From an uncultured Bradyrhizobium sp. (GTDB lineage: Bacteria > Pseudomonadota > Alphaproteobacteria > Rhizobiales > Xanthobacteraceae): DNA of 64,000 bases. How positions within the stretch are numbered: the first letter of the stretch is position 1; each line of letters begins with the position of its first letter. Under the pieces are notes generated by a model. The model ran no database searches. It was given only the letters and a program-made list of their open reading frames with translations, and had not been told where the DNA came from. The position numbers and the translations under genes were made by a program. The stretch spans positions 1 to 64,000 of the forward strand of contig NZ_CAKZJO010000086.1 in assembly GCF_936943645.1 (NCBI RefSeq). The letters run 5' to 3'. Of the stretch, positions 53,758-64,000 are shown piece by piece.

Positions 53758-55968
53758 CTACAAGAAGCTCTGCGGATCGACGTCGACTTCCAGCTTCTGA
53801 TTGCCCGTCGGCTTCGGACACACCGTAAGCCAGCTCCGCAGATAGTCCGAGAGATCGAAGCCGCGCGCCGATTTCACCAGGATGCGGAAGCGGTAGCGGC
53901 CCTTGATGACGGCGAGCGGCGCCTCCGCCGGACCCAGCACCACCACGCGCTCGTCGCGCGGCGCGAGCGCGACCAGCCTGCGGCCAAGCCCTTCGGCGCT
54001 CGGGCGGTCTCCGGCCGAGATGATCAGGCTCGCGAGCCGGCCGAACGGCGGATACAGCGTCCTTTCACGCAGGTCGATCTCGCTGTCGTAGAAGGCCTCG
54101 CGGTCGCAGGCGATCAGCGCCTTCATCACGGGATGATCGGGCTGATGCGTCTGCAAGTATCCGACGCCGCGGCCCTGCTCGCGGCCGGCGCGGCCGATCA
54201 CCTGGTTGAGCAATTGCCAGGTGCGTTCTGCCGCGCGCGGATCGCCGTTGCTGAGGCCGAGATCCGCATCGACCACGCCGACGAGATTAAGCCGCGGGAA
54301 ATTATGGCCCTTGGCCACGAGCTGCGTGCCGATGATGATGTCGACGCGGCCTTCAGCGATCTCGGCGAGCTCGCTGCGCATCGTCTCGATCGAGGTGATG
54401 AGATCGCTCGACAGCACCATGGTGCGCGCTTGCGGAAACAGCGCGGCAGCCTCCTCCTGCAGGCGCTCGACGCCGGGCCCGACCGCGACGAGCGATTCCT
54501 CCGCCGAGCAGTGCGGACAGGTATGCGGGCGCGGCATCGAGAAGCCGCAATGATGGCAGACGAGGCGCTGGCGAAAGCGGTGATCGACCAGCCAGGCATC
54601 GCAGATGGTGCAGGCGAAGCGGTGGCCGCAGCCGCGGCACAGCGTCAGCGGCGCATAGCCGCGGCGGTTGAGGAACAAGAGCGCCTGCTCGCGCCGCTCG
54701 ATCGCACCTCTGATCTCGCCGGCAAGGCGCGGCGAGATGAAGCGGCCGCGCGCCGGCGGCTCGCGGCGCAGATCGATCGCCTCGATATGCGGCATGTGCT
54801 GGCCGCCGAAGCGCGAAGGCAACGCGACGCGCTGATAGCGGTGCTTGCGCGCGTTGACCTCGGACTCGACCGACGGCGTCGCGGAGGCCAGCACCACCGG
54901 GATCTTTGCGATATGGCCGCGCACCACCGCCATGTCGCGGGCGTGATAATGCACGCCCTCGTCCTGCTTGTAGGCCTGGTCGTGCTCTTCATCGACGACG
55001 ATCAGGCCGAGATCGGCGTAAGGGAGAAACAGCGCCGAGCGCGCGCCGACCACGACCGGCGCGGTGCCGCCCGAGATCGCCGCCCAATTGCGGGCGCGGG
55101 TGCGCGGCGTTAGCTCCGAATGCCATTCGATCGGCCGCACGCCAAAGCGTTGCGCGAAGCGATCGAGGAACTGGCCGGTGAGCGCGATCTCCGGCATCAG
55201 GATCAGCGATTGCTTGCCGCGGCGGATGGTTTCCGCGACCGCCTCGAAATAGACCTCGGTCTTGCCCGAGCCGGTGACACCGTCGAGCAGCGCCACATGA
55301 AAGGTGCCGTTGGCGGCAAGCGCACGCATCGCATCCACGCCGGCCCGCTGCAGCGGCGAAAAATCCGGCCGGCCGAATTCCGGATCGGGCACCGGCGGCG
55401 GCGCAGGCGGCGGCATCGGCTCGACCGTCAGCGTGCCTTCGTCGACGAGGCCGTCGATGACGCCGGCCGAAACGCCTGCCTCCTTCGCCGCCTCCGACTT
55501 GCCGTGCAGCAGCCGGTCCGACAGGACCTCGATCACGCGCGCCCGCGCCGGCGTCAGCCGCTTCGGCGGATCGCCGACCAGGCGCACGCCGGGACGCACC
55601 CGCTCGGGGCCGAGATTCTCGCCCATCCGCAGGCACATGCGCAGCACCATGCCGCGCGGGCTCAGCGTGTAATTGGCGACCCAGTCGACGACCTGGCGCA
55701 GCTCGGGCTTGAGCGGGGGAATATCGAGCTTCTCGCTGACTTCCTTGAGGCGGTTGTGCAGGCGCGGATCCGGATTGGCGTTTTCGCCCCAGACCACGGC
55801 CAGCACCTCGCGCGGGCCGAGCGGCACGGCGACGAGATCGCCCGCCTTCAGCTCCATCGCGCGCGGCACCTTGTAGGAATAGGTCTGGTCGAGCGCGACC
55901 GGCACCAGCACGTCGACCATGCCGGTCGTGTTGGTTGGGGCGGTCGAGCTGCGGGACGAGTGATCCAT
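53758..55968 (-). CDS. priA: Primosomal protein N' (replication restart helicase PriA)
   Basis: A 736-residue superfamily 2 helicase. Walker A is in DGVTGSGKTEVYF, the Walker B box is VVDEEHDQAYKQ, and eight zinc-binding Cys lie in CRGCGHRFACTICDAW and CHHCGFSMPRPHTCPHC. It reloads the replisome at stalled forks. Start ATG at 55968. Divergent from xerC. Confidence 0.96.
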   Translation of the reverse strand: MDHSSRSSTAPTNTTGMVDVLVPVALDQTYSYKVPRAMELKAGDLVAVPLGPREVLAVVWGENANPDPRLHNRLKEVSEKLDIPPLKPELRQVVDWVANYTLSPRGMVLRMCLRMGENLGPERVRPGVRLVGDPPKRLTPARARVIEVLSDRLLHGKSEAAKEAGVSAGVIDGLVDEGTLTVEPMPPPAPPPVPDPEFGRPDFSPLQRAGVDAMRALAANGTFHVALLDGVTGSGKTEVYFEAVAETIRRGKQSLILMPEIALTGQFLDRFAQRFGVRPIEWHSELTPRTRARNWAAISGGTAPVVVGARSALFLPYADLGLIVVDEEHDQAYKQDEGVHYHARDMAVVRGHIAKIPVVLASATPSVESEVNARKHRYQRVALPSRFGGQHMPHIEAIDLRREPPARGRFISPRLAGEIRGAIERREQALLFLNRRGYAPLTLCRGCGHRFACTICDAWLVDHRFRQRLVCHHCGFSMPRPHTCPHCSAEESLVAVGPGVERLQEEAAALFPQARTMVLSSDLITSIETMRSELAEIAEGRVDIIIGTQLVAKGHNFPRLNLVGVVDADLGLSNGDPRAAERTWQLLNQVIGRAGREQGRGVGYLQTHQPDHPVMKALIACDREAFYDSEIDLRERTLYPPFGRLASLIISAGDRPSAEGLGRRLVALAPRDERVVVLGPAEAPLAVIKGRYRFRILVKSARGFDLSDYLRSWLTVCPKPTGNQKLEVDVDPQSFL

Positions 55969-56079
55969 GGAGAGGGAATCGGAACCTTTGGGCTTTCAGC
56001 CTAGCGCGAGGGCACGACCTTAGCGAACGTTAACGGGTCTGATGCGATATACTCTGCGGAATCAATTCGTCCAGAGCGC

Positions 56080-57045
56080 ATGAGCAAAGCCGCCGCACCC
56101 CAAATCGAGCTCGCCAGCGCCGATCCCTCGATCGCGCAGGAGATGACGCGCTGGCTGTCGCATCTCGGCGCCGAGCGGCGGCTGTCGCCGAAGACGCTGG
56201 AGGCCTATGGCCGCGACTTGCGGCAGTGCCTGGATTTCCTTTGTTCGCATTGGGGCGAGCGCGTGACGCTCAAGCGCTTCGCCGCGCTGGAGGCGACCGA
56301 CGTCCGCGCCTTCATGGCGATGCGCCGCGCCGACGACATCGCCGGCCGCTCACTGATGCGCGCATTGGCGGGCCTACGTTCGTTCGGCCGCTTCCTCGAA
56401 CGCGAGGGCAAGGGCAAGGTCGGCGCGCTCTCCGCGATCCGCGCACCGAAGGTGGCGAAGAGCCTGCCGAAGCCGTTGCCGATGGCGTCTGCCAAACGTC
56501 TGGCCGATGCCGACGAGCGCGCCGGCGAGGAACGCGAGACCTGGATCCTCGCGCGCGATGCCGCGGTGATGGCGCTGCTCTACGGCTCGGGCCTGCGCAT
56601 CTCTGAAGCGCTCGGCCTGAAGCGCCGCGAGGTGCCGAGGCCGGGCGAAGGCGACGTGCTGGTCGTCACAGGCAAAGGCAACAAGACCCGCATGGTGCCG
56701 GTGCTGCAGAACGTGCTGGAGCTGGTGCAGGACTATGTTGCGATGTGCCCCTATCCGCTGCCCGCGGAAGGCCCGATCTTCGTCGGCGCACGCGGCGGCC
56801 CGTTGAGCCCGCGCATCATCCAGCTCGCGATGGAGCGGCTGCGCGGCGCGCTCGGCCTGCCCGACAGCGCGACGCCGCACGCGCTACGCCACTCTTTCGC
56901 CACGCACCTGCTGTCGCGCGGCGGCGACTTGCGCGCCATCCAGGAATTGCTCGGACATTCCTCGCTGTCGACGACGCAGGTCTATACCGGCATCGATTCC
57001 GAGCGCCTGCTGGAAGTCTATGCCAGCGCGCATCCGCGGCGGTGA
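56080..57045 (+). CDS. xerC: Tyrosine recombinase XerC
   Basis: A 321-residue protein. The N-terminal SAM-like DNA-binding domain begins RWLSHLGAERRLSPKTLEAY. The catalytic residues are Arg in YGSGLRISEALGL, Lys in VTGKGNKTRMV, HxxR in HALRHSFATHLL, His in LLGHSSLSTTQVY and the Tyr of that motif. It resolves chromosome dimers at dif with XerD. The genomic position beside priA and its housekeeping look argue against a phage integrase. Confidence 0.93.
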   Translation: MSKAAAPQIELASADPSIAQEMTRWLSHLGAERRLSPKTLEAYGRDLRQCLDFLCSHWGERVTLKRFAALEATDVRAFMAMRRADDIAGRSLMRALAGLRSFGRFLEREGKGKVGALSAIRAPKVAKSLPKPLPMASAKRLADADERAGEERETWILARDAAVMALLYGSGLRISEALGLKRREVPRPGEGDVLVVTGKGNKTRMVPVLQNVLELVQDYVAMCPYPLPAEGPIFVGARGGPLSPRIIQLAMERLRGALGLPDSATPHALRHSFATHLLSRGGDLRAIQELLGHSSLSTTQVYTGIDSERLLEVYASAHPRR

Positions 57046-57145
57046 AGGCCGCCGATTCCTGACATGAAGCTGTCACAGCGCGCGTGCCTCTTGCGCAGGC
57101 CGCGCGGTTCGGTCAATCGTTGCGGAACCGAAGCGGAGGGGAATC

Positions 57146-57733
57146 ATGAGCGCACATGAAAGCATGGAGCATGCCGAGCACGCCGAACACGCGTCCGGCT
57201 CGAACAAGAAGATCGCGCTCTTGATCGCGGTGCTGGCGCTATTCCTGGCGGTCTCGGAGACGCTCGGCAAGGGCGCGCAGACCGAATCGATCAGCAAGAA
57301 CGTCGAGGCCGCCAATCTCTGGGCGTTCTTCCAGGCCAAGAGCATCCGCCGCACGGTGGTGGTGACCGCGGCCGAGCAGGGCAAGCTCGCACTCGCCGCC
57401 GCGGACGAGGCGCAGAAGCCCGCCGTGCAGAAGCAGGTCGACGACTGGACCAGGACCGCGCAGCGCTATCGCTCCGAGCCCGAGACCGGCGAAGGCACCG
57501 AGCAGCTCGCCGAGAAGGCCAAGCACGCCGAGCACGATCGCGACGAGGCAACCGCGAAGTACCACCATTTCGAGCTGGCCTCGGCCGCCTTCCAGATCGG
57601 CATCGTGCTGGCTTCGGCCACCATCATCACCGGCATGTTCGCGCTGGCCTATGTCAGCGGCATCCTGACCCTCGCCGGCCTGTTCATGACCGCGCTCGGC
57701 CTGTGGTGGCCGCATTTGCTGCATTTGCATTAG
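57146..57733 (+). CDS. DUF4337 membrane protein
   Basis: A 195-residue protein with GGAGGGG just upstream. The start is His/Glu-rich (MSAHESMEHAEHAEHA), then there is a membrane helix (KKIALLIAVLALFLAVSE), a soluble helical middle with EQGKLALAAADEA, and two C-terminal helices (GIVLASATIITGMFALAY and ILTLAGLFMTALGLWW). The layout fits DUF4337. Function unknown. Confidence 0.85.
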   Translation: MSAHESMEHAEHAEHASGSNKKIALLIAVLALFLAVSETLGKGAQTESISKNVEAANLWAFFQAKSIRRTVVVTAAEQGKLALAAADEAQKPAVQKQVDDWTRTAQRYRSEPETGEGTEQLAEKAKHAEHDRDEATAKYHHFELASAAFQIGIVLASATIITGMFALAYVSGILTLAGLFMTALGLWWPHLLHLH

Positions 57734-57759
57734 GAGAGGAGAGATCGCTGTACTCTCCG

Positions 57760-57846
57760 CGTCATTGCGAGGAGCCCTTGCGACGAAGCAATCCAGACTG
57801 CCTCCGCGGAAAGATTCTGGATTGCTTCGCTGCGCTCGCAATGACG
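57760..57846. repeat. Palindromic repeat (CGTCATTGCGAG type), copy 2
   Basis: The arms CGTCATTGCGAG and CTCGCAATGACG, with inner AAGCAATCCAGA and TCTGGATTGCTT, match the element at 29373-29458. Convergent genes flank it. Confidence 0.85.
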
Positions 57847-57870
57847 GCGGATAGAGGTGTGCTCCGGCAG

Positions 57871-58401
57871 CTAGCGCGCCTGGTGCACGCTCTTCCTGAA
57901 GCGCTGGATCAGGCGCAGCGTGCGTGACGACCAGCCTTCGCCGTTGCCGGCGATCAGCTCGCGGACGCGGCGCTTGATGGGATCGACGAGCTCGGTGGCC
58001 TTGGCACGGATCTTCATCACGAGATCGTAGATCCGCTCGAACCAGCGCATCTCCAACAGCTTGGAGCGCGTGACGTCGAACACGAAGGCGGTGACGCCGA
58101 CGCCGAGCAACTTGGCGAACAGGAACGTGGATACGCCGGTCATCCAATATTCATGGGTGAGCAGCCACAGCCCGATCAGCTTGAGCGGAAACAACGGGAT
58201 GATCGGCACGGCGAAGATGATCAGCGTCGTCGCCGGCGACAGTGCATCGACGCGATCGGCCAGCCAATGCTTGAAGCGCGCTAGCGGGATCGCTGCGACA
58301 ACTTTCGCAACGATCGGCTCGAGATGGTCCCATAGCCAGGCTTCGATCAGGAAGATGATCGCAAGCAGGACCCAGACCGGTTGAAGAAGGCGGCGCAGCA
58401 T
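57871..58401 (-). CDS. Conserved membrane protein of unknown function
   Basis: A 176-residue protein from ATG 58401 (MLRRLLQPVWVLLAIIFLIEAWLWDHL). About three hydrophobic segments (VWVLLAIIFLIEAWLW, LIIFAVPIIPLFPLKLIGLWLL, FLFAKLLGVGVTAFVFDV) are followed by a basic amphipathic tail. GGCGGG precedes the start. The longer frame from 58569 overlaps the lpdA stop and is rejected. No named family recognised. Confidence 0.8.
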   Translation of the reverse strand: MLRRLLQPVWVLLAIIFLIEAWLWDHLEPIVAKVVAAIPLARFKHWLADRVDALSPATTLIIFAVPIIPLFPLKLIGLWLLTHEYWMTGVSTFLFAKLLGVGVTAFVFDVTRSKLLEMRWFERIYDLVMKIRAKATELVDPIKRRVRELIAGNGEGWSSRTLRLIQRFRKSVHQAR

Positions 58402-58435
58402 ATGTTTCCCGCCCGATTCAGCGCTGGGCGCGTTG

Positions 58436-59836
58436 CTACATATGGATGGCCCGCTTGCCGACTGCAAGCGCGGCTTCCTTGACCGCTTCCGAGCGGGTCG
58501 GATGGGCGTGGCAGGTGCGCGCGAGATCTTCCGCACTGCCGCCAAACTCCATGAGAACACAGGCTTCATGGATCATTTCGCCGGCTTCGCGGCCGATAAT
58601 GTGCACGCCAAGCACGCGATCGGTCTTCGCATCTGCGAGAATCTTCACAAAGCCGTCGGTGGTCTGGTTGACCTTGGAGCGGCCATTGGCAGTGAAGGGA
58701 AACTTTCCGACGGTATAGGCGGTGCCCGCCTGCTTCAATTCCTCTTCGGTCTTGCCGACGGAGGACACTTCCGGCGTGGTATACACGACGCCCGGGATCA
58801 CGTCGTAATTCACATGGCCGGCCTGGCCTGCGATGATCTCGGCGACGGCAACGCCCTCATCCTCGGCCTTATGCGCGAGCATCGGGCCTGCAACGACGTC
58901 ACCAATGGCGTAAACGCCTTTCAGGCTGGTGGCGAAATGCGGATCGATCTGCACGCGGCCGCGGGGATCGAGCGCAACGCCCGCTTCCTTCAGGCCGAGC
59001 GCCTCGGTGTAGGGCACGCGGCCGATGCAGACCAGAACGACATCGGCCTCGATGGTTTCAGCCGCGCCGCCGGCGGCCGGCTCGACCGTCGCCTTCAGCG
59101 TCTTGCCTGAAGTATCCACGCCCGTGACTTTCGCGCCGAGCTTGAACGCAAAGCCCTGCTTCTCGAGGATGCGCTGGAATTGCTTGGCGATCTCACCATC
59201 CATGCCGGGCAGGATGCGATCAAGGAATTCGACGACGACGACTTCGGCGCCGAGACGGTGCCAGACCGAGCCGAGCTCGAGGCCGATCACGCCGGCGCCA
59301 ACGATGAGGAGCTTGCCGGGGACCTTGTCCAGCGACAGCGCGCCGGTGGACGACACGATGCGCTTCTCGTCGATCTCGATGCCCTTGAGGCGCGCGATGT
59401 CCGAGCCGGTGGCGATCACGATGTTCTTGGTCTCGACCACTTGCGACTTGCCGTCGGCGGAGACTTCGACCTTGCCGGTGCCGAGGACCTTGCCGGTGCC
59501 CTTGAGCACGTCGACCTTGTTCTTCTTCATCAGGAACTCGACGCCCTTCACGTTGCCGTCGATGCCCTGCTGCTTGAAGTTCATCATCGCGGGCAGATCG
59601 AGCTTCGGCGCGGAAACGCTCACGCCCATCTTGGCGAAGGAGTGCCCGACTTCCTCGAACATCTCGGAGGCGTGCAGCAGCGCCTTCGAGGGCATGCAGC
59701 CGACATTGAGGCAGGTGCCGCCGAGGGTGGCGTTCTTTTCGACCACGGCGACTTTCATGCCGAGCTGGGCTGCGCGCACCGCACAGACATAACCGCCAGG
59801 TCCGGTGCCGATGACGACGAGATCGTAGGTAGCCAT
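58436..59836 (-). CDS. lpdA: Dihydrolipoyl dehydrogenase (E3)
   Basis: A 466-residue flavoprotein. FAD is bound by VIGTGPGGYVCAVRAAQLG; the redox disulfide is in GGTCLNVGCMPSKAL; NAD binds at IVGAGVIGLELGSVW; the C-terminal HPTRSEAVKEA supplies the catalytic His. It reoxidises lipoamide for the 2-oxoglutarate complex encoded alongside, and perhaps for other complexes. An SDR gene separates it from odhB. Confidence 0.97.
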   Translation of the reverse strand: MATYDLVVIGTGPGGYVCAVRAAQLGMKVAVVEKNATLGGTCLNVGCMPSKALLHASEMFEEVGHSFAKMGVSVSAPKLDLPAMMNFKQQGIDGNVKGVEFLMKKNKVDVLKGTGKVLGTGKVEVSADGKSQVVETKNIVIATGSDIARLKGIEIDEKRIVSSTGALSLDKVPGKLLIVGAGVIGLELGSVWHRLGAEVVVVEFLDRILPGMDGEIAKQFQRILEKQGFAFKLGAKVTGVDTSGKTLKATVEPAAGGAAETIEADVVLVCIGRVPYTEALGLKEAGVALDPRGRVQIDPHFATSLKGVYAIGDVVAGPMLAHKAEDEGVAVAEIIAGQAGHVNYDVIPGVVYTTPEVSSVGKTEEELKQAGTAYTVGKFPFTANGRSKVNQTTDGFVKILADAKTDRVLGVHIIGREAGEMIHEACVLMEFGGSAEDLARTCHAHPTRSEAVKEAALAVGKRAIHM

Positions 59837-59893
59837 GAGAGAAAGTCCCGTAAGGTTTAACGTGATGAGATGTGTCAGCGTCCGCGCGGCGCG

Positions 59894-60655
59894 TCAGCGT
59901 CCGCCGGACACATCGAGCGTGGCCGCGGTGATGTAGGACGCCTCGTCCGACATCAGCCAGATGATGGCGCTCGCGATCTCGTCGGCGGTACCGACGCGCT
60001 TCATCGGCACCATATGCGCGAGACGATGGTGCCGATCGGGCTCGCCGCCCGAGGCGTGGATTTCGGTATCGATCAGGCCGGGGCGAATGCCCGCGACGCG
60101 AATGCCCTCGTTTGCGACCTCATAGCCGAGACCGGTGGTGAAGGAATCGATCGCGCCCTTGGACGCGGCGTAATCGACATAGGTGTTGGGTGCGCCGAGC
60201 TTGGCCGCGACCGACGACAGATTGACGATGACGCCGCCCTTGCCGCCGTGCCTGGTCGACATACGCTTCACGGCTTCGCGGGCGCAGAGGATCGAGCCGG
60301 TGACGTTGATCGCCAGCACGCGCTGGATGCGTTCGGCCGACATCTCGTCGACACGCACGCCGCTGGTGCCGACGATGCCGCCATTGTTGACGAGCGCGCC
60401 AAGCGTGCCGAACTTGTCGGCCTCCTTGAACAGGTCGACGATGTCGCGCTCCTCGGCGACGTCGCATTTCACCGCGATCGCCTTGCCGTTGCTGGCCTCG
60501 ATCTGCGCGACCACCTCGTCGGCGGCCTTCTTGTTGCTGGCATAGCCAACCACGACGCGATAGCCGCGCGCGGCCGCCGCAAGCGCGGTCGCCCGCCCGA
60601 TGCCGCGGCTGCCGCCGGTGATGACAACGACCTTATCCGTCACGCGCGCCTCCAT
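59894..60655 (-). CDS. SDR-family oxidoreductase
   Basis: About 253 residues. The Rossmann motif is ITGGSRGIGRATALA, then come LVNNGGIVG, the catalytic Ser in IVNLSSVAAKLG and YxxxK in YVDYAASKGAID. It resembles glucose-1-dehydrogenase or 3-oxoacyl-ACP reductase-type proteins. It interrupts the otherwise compact odhA-odhB-lpdA arrangement. Start uncertain (ATG 60655, or GTG about 60643). Substrate unknown. Confidence 0.85.
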   Translation of the reverse strand: MEARVTDKVVVITGGSRGIGRATALAAAARGYRVVVGYASNKKAADEVVAQIEASNGKAIAVKCDVAEERDIVDLFKEADKFGTLGALVNNGGIVGTSGVRVDEMSAERIQRVLAINVTGSILCAREAVKRMSTRHGGKGGVIVNLSSVAAKLGAPNTYVDYAASKGAIDSFTTGLGYEVANEGIRVAGIRPGLIDTEIHASGGEPDRHHRLAHMVPMKRVGTADEIASAIIWLMSDEASYITAATLDVSGGR

Positions 60656-60710
60656 GGTTCGACACGCGCCGTCGCGCAAGCCGGCGACGGCGCTCGCAAA
60701 GCATCAGGGA

Positions 60711-61949
60711 TCAGAGATCGAGCACCAGACGCGCCGGATCTTCCAGGCTCTCCTTGACGCGAACCAGGAAGGTGACGGCTTCCTTGCCGTCGATGACGCG
60801 GTGATCGTAGGACAGCGCCAGATACATCATCGGGCGGACCTCGATCTTGCCGCCGACGACCATCGGACGATCCTGGATCTTGTGCATGCCGAGAATGCCG
60901 GACTGCGGCGCGTTCAGGATCGGGGTCGACATCAGCGAGCCGTAGATGCCGCCATTGGTGATGGTGAAGGTGCCGCCCTGCATCTCGTCGATCTTGAGCT
61001 GGCCGTCACGGGCGCGGCGGCCGAAATCGGCGATGCCCTTCTCGATGTCGGAGATCGACTTGTGGTCGCAGTCGCGCACCACGGGCACGACGAGGCCCTT
61101 GTCGGTGCCGACGGCGACGCCGATGTGATAGTAGTTCTTGTAGATCAGATCGGTGCCGTCGATCTCGGCGTTGACGGCCGGGATGTCCTTCAGCGCCTGC
61201 ACCACGGCCTTGGTGAAGAAGCCCATGAAGCCGAGCTTGGCGCCGTGCTTCTTCTCGAACGCATCCTTGTAGTGGGCACGCAGCGCCATCACGTTGGTCA
61301 TGTCGACCTCGTTGAAGGTCGTCAGCATGGCCGCGGTGTTCTGCACGTCCTTCAGGCGGCGCGCGATGGTCTGGCGCAGGCGGGTCATCTTGACGCGCTC
61401 TTCGCGGGCGGCGTCATCGGCCGGCGACGGCGCGCGCACCTGCACGGCGGCGGCGGGCTGGTTGACCGGGGTCGGCGCGGAAGCCGCGCGCTCGATCGCA
61501 GCGAGCATGTCGCCCTTGGTGACGCGGCCGTCCTTGCCGGAGCCCGGAACGGTCGAGGCGTCGATGCCGGTCTCGGCGGAGAGTTTTCGCACGGACGGCG
61601 CCAGCGGCGCATCGGCCGGGGCCGCCTTCGCGGCCGGAGCCGGCGCGGGTGCAGCAGTGGGCGCCGGAGCAGCGGCAGGCTTGGCGGGTGCGGCAGCGGG
61701 CTTCGCAGCACCGACGCCATCGGTGATCTGCCCGAGCAGCGCACCGACCGCGACCGTCGCGCCGTCGGCGGCGATGATCTCGCTCAGCGTGCCGGCGGAG
61801 GGCGCGGGGACTTCGATGGTGACCTTGTCGGTCTCGAGCTCCACCAAGGGCTCGTCGACCGCGACGGGGTCGCCGGCCTTCTTGAACCAGCGGCCGATGG
61901 TGGCCTCGGTGACGGATTCGCCGAGCGTCGGCACACGAATTTCAGTCAT
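60711..61949 (-). CDS. odhB: 2-oxoglutarate dehydrogenase E2 (dihydrolipoyl succinyltransferase)
   Basis: A 412-residue protein with AAGGAAA before the start. An N-terminal lipoyl domain carries the lipoylated Lys in ELETDKVTIEVPAP; an Ala/Pro-rich linker follows, then an E3-binding domain (PSVRKLSAETGIDASTVPGSG). The acyltransferase domain ends with the catalytic LSYDHRVIDGKEAV. It forms the core of the TCA-cycle complex. It shares the neighbourhood with odhA and lpdA. Confidence 0.97.
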   Translation of the reverse strand: MTEIRVPTLGESVTEATIGRWFKKAGDPVAVDEPLVELETDKVTIEVPAPSAGTLSEIIAADGATVAVGALLGQITDGVGAAKPAAAPAKPAAAPAPTAAPAPAPAAKAAPADAPLAPSVRKLSAETGIDASTVPGSGKDGRVTKGDMLAAIERAASAPTPVNQPAAAVQVRAPSPADDAAREERVKMTRLRQTIARRLKDVQNTAAMLTTFNEVDMTNVMALRAHYKDAFEKKHGAKLGFMGFFTKAVVQALKDIPAVNAEIDGTDLIYKNYYHIGVAVGTDKGLVVPVVRDCDHKSISDIEKGIADFGRRARDGQLKIDEMQGGTFTITNGGIYGSLMSTPILNAPQSGILGMHKIQDRPMVVGGKIEVRPMMYLALSYDHRVIDGKEAVTFLVRVKESLEDPARLVLDL

Positions 61950-61994
61950 GGTCTTTTCCTTAAGGGATCGCCAATGCGGTCATGAATTCATAGG

Positions 61995-62092
61995 TCATGC
62001 CCCGCGAAGGCGGGGCATCCAGTACTCCGCGGCGTTCGTTCAGGTCACGAAGGTCACGGCGTACTGGATTGCCCGCCTTCGCGGGCAATGAC
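61995..62092. repeat. Palindromic repeat between odhA and odhB
   Basis: TCATGCCCCGCGAAGGCGGGG is itself a hairpin. The longer arms ATCCAGTAC and GTACTGGAT, and the right hairpin TTGCCCGCCTTCGCGGGCAA, complete an inverted structure about 98 bases long. Confidence 0.85.
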
Positions 62093-62108
62093 AGAGTTTA
62101 AAAACGTC

Positions 62109-64000
<1,892 letters not shown>

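Noticed and set aside
56080..57045. Tyrosine recombinase as phage or island integrase
   Set aside because: It sits in the housekeeping priA-xerC context, far from the island, and matches XerC in length and motifs.

Overview
The window looks like a chromosomal segment of a Bradyrhizobium-type alphaproteobacterium. The evidence is a high GC content, the conserved rhizobial blocks rplU-rpmA, obgE-proB-proA-nadD-rsfS-rlmH-envC-like-ctpA, atpHAGDC and odhA-odhB-lpdA, and many short palindromic intergenic elements of the kind that litter Bradyrhizobium genomes. Assignment is from protein and repeat patterns recognised by eye; no database search was run.

Layout. 1-6.2 kb: the first 17 codons of cheA, a single-domain response regulator, two tandem Crp/Fnr-like regulators, an Hpt protein, a small conserved protein, a LuxR-type regulator and an unknown protein. 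This is a signalling neighbourhood at the edge of a chemotaxis cluster. 6.2-16.3 kb: a degenerate EAL protein, a divergent EamA exporter/MocR regulator pair, a two-gene locus (small secreted protein plus Tat-signal/membrane/SEC-C protein), a DUF2157-GDYXXLXY pair and a Bug-type solute-binding protein.

16.6-23.4 kb is an accessory island of visibly lower GC, ending at the 3' end of a tRNA-Ser(CGA) gene. It has two divergent operons. Rightward are an HTH-fused cytosine-C5 methyltransferase, a Vsr endonuclease and an EcoRII-family restriction enzyme, all with overlapping ORFs; this is a complete CCWGG-type restriction-modification set by homology. Leftward are a GHKL (MutL/MORC-like) ATPase and two proteins I cannot assign, also overlapping. 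This three-gene GHKL operon is the best candidate in the window for an undescribed defence module.

23.6-42.5 kb: epoxide-hydrolase-like protein, a ROK-family protein that appears circularly permuted, ribosomal proteins L21 and L27, a GNAT acetyltransferase, an EamA transporter, a MaoC protein, two solute-binding proteins, ObgE, a phosphonate monoester hydrolase-like enzyme, proline synthesis (proB, proA), NAD synthesis (nadD), ribosome factors (rsfS, rlmH) and cell-envelope proteins (EnvC-like, CtpA). 42.7-53.5 kb: divergent polysaccharide deacetylase, two RppH-type Nudix hydrolases, an adenylate-cyclase-like membrane protein, the F1 ATP synthase operon and an RlpA-family protein. 53.8-64 kb: priA, xerC, a DUF4337 protein, a membrane protein, lpdA, an SDR, odhB and the 3' two thirds of odhA, which runs off the window. 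Palindromic repeats sit in many gaps, including inside the atp operon and between odhA and odhB.
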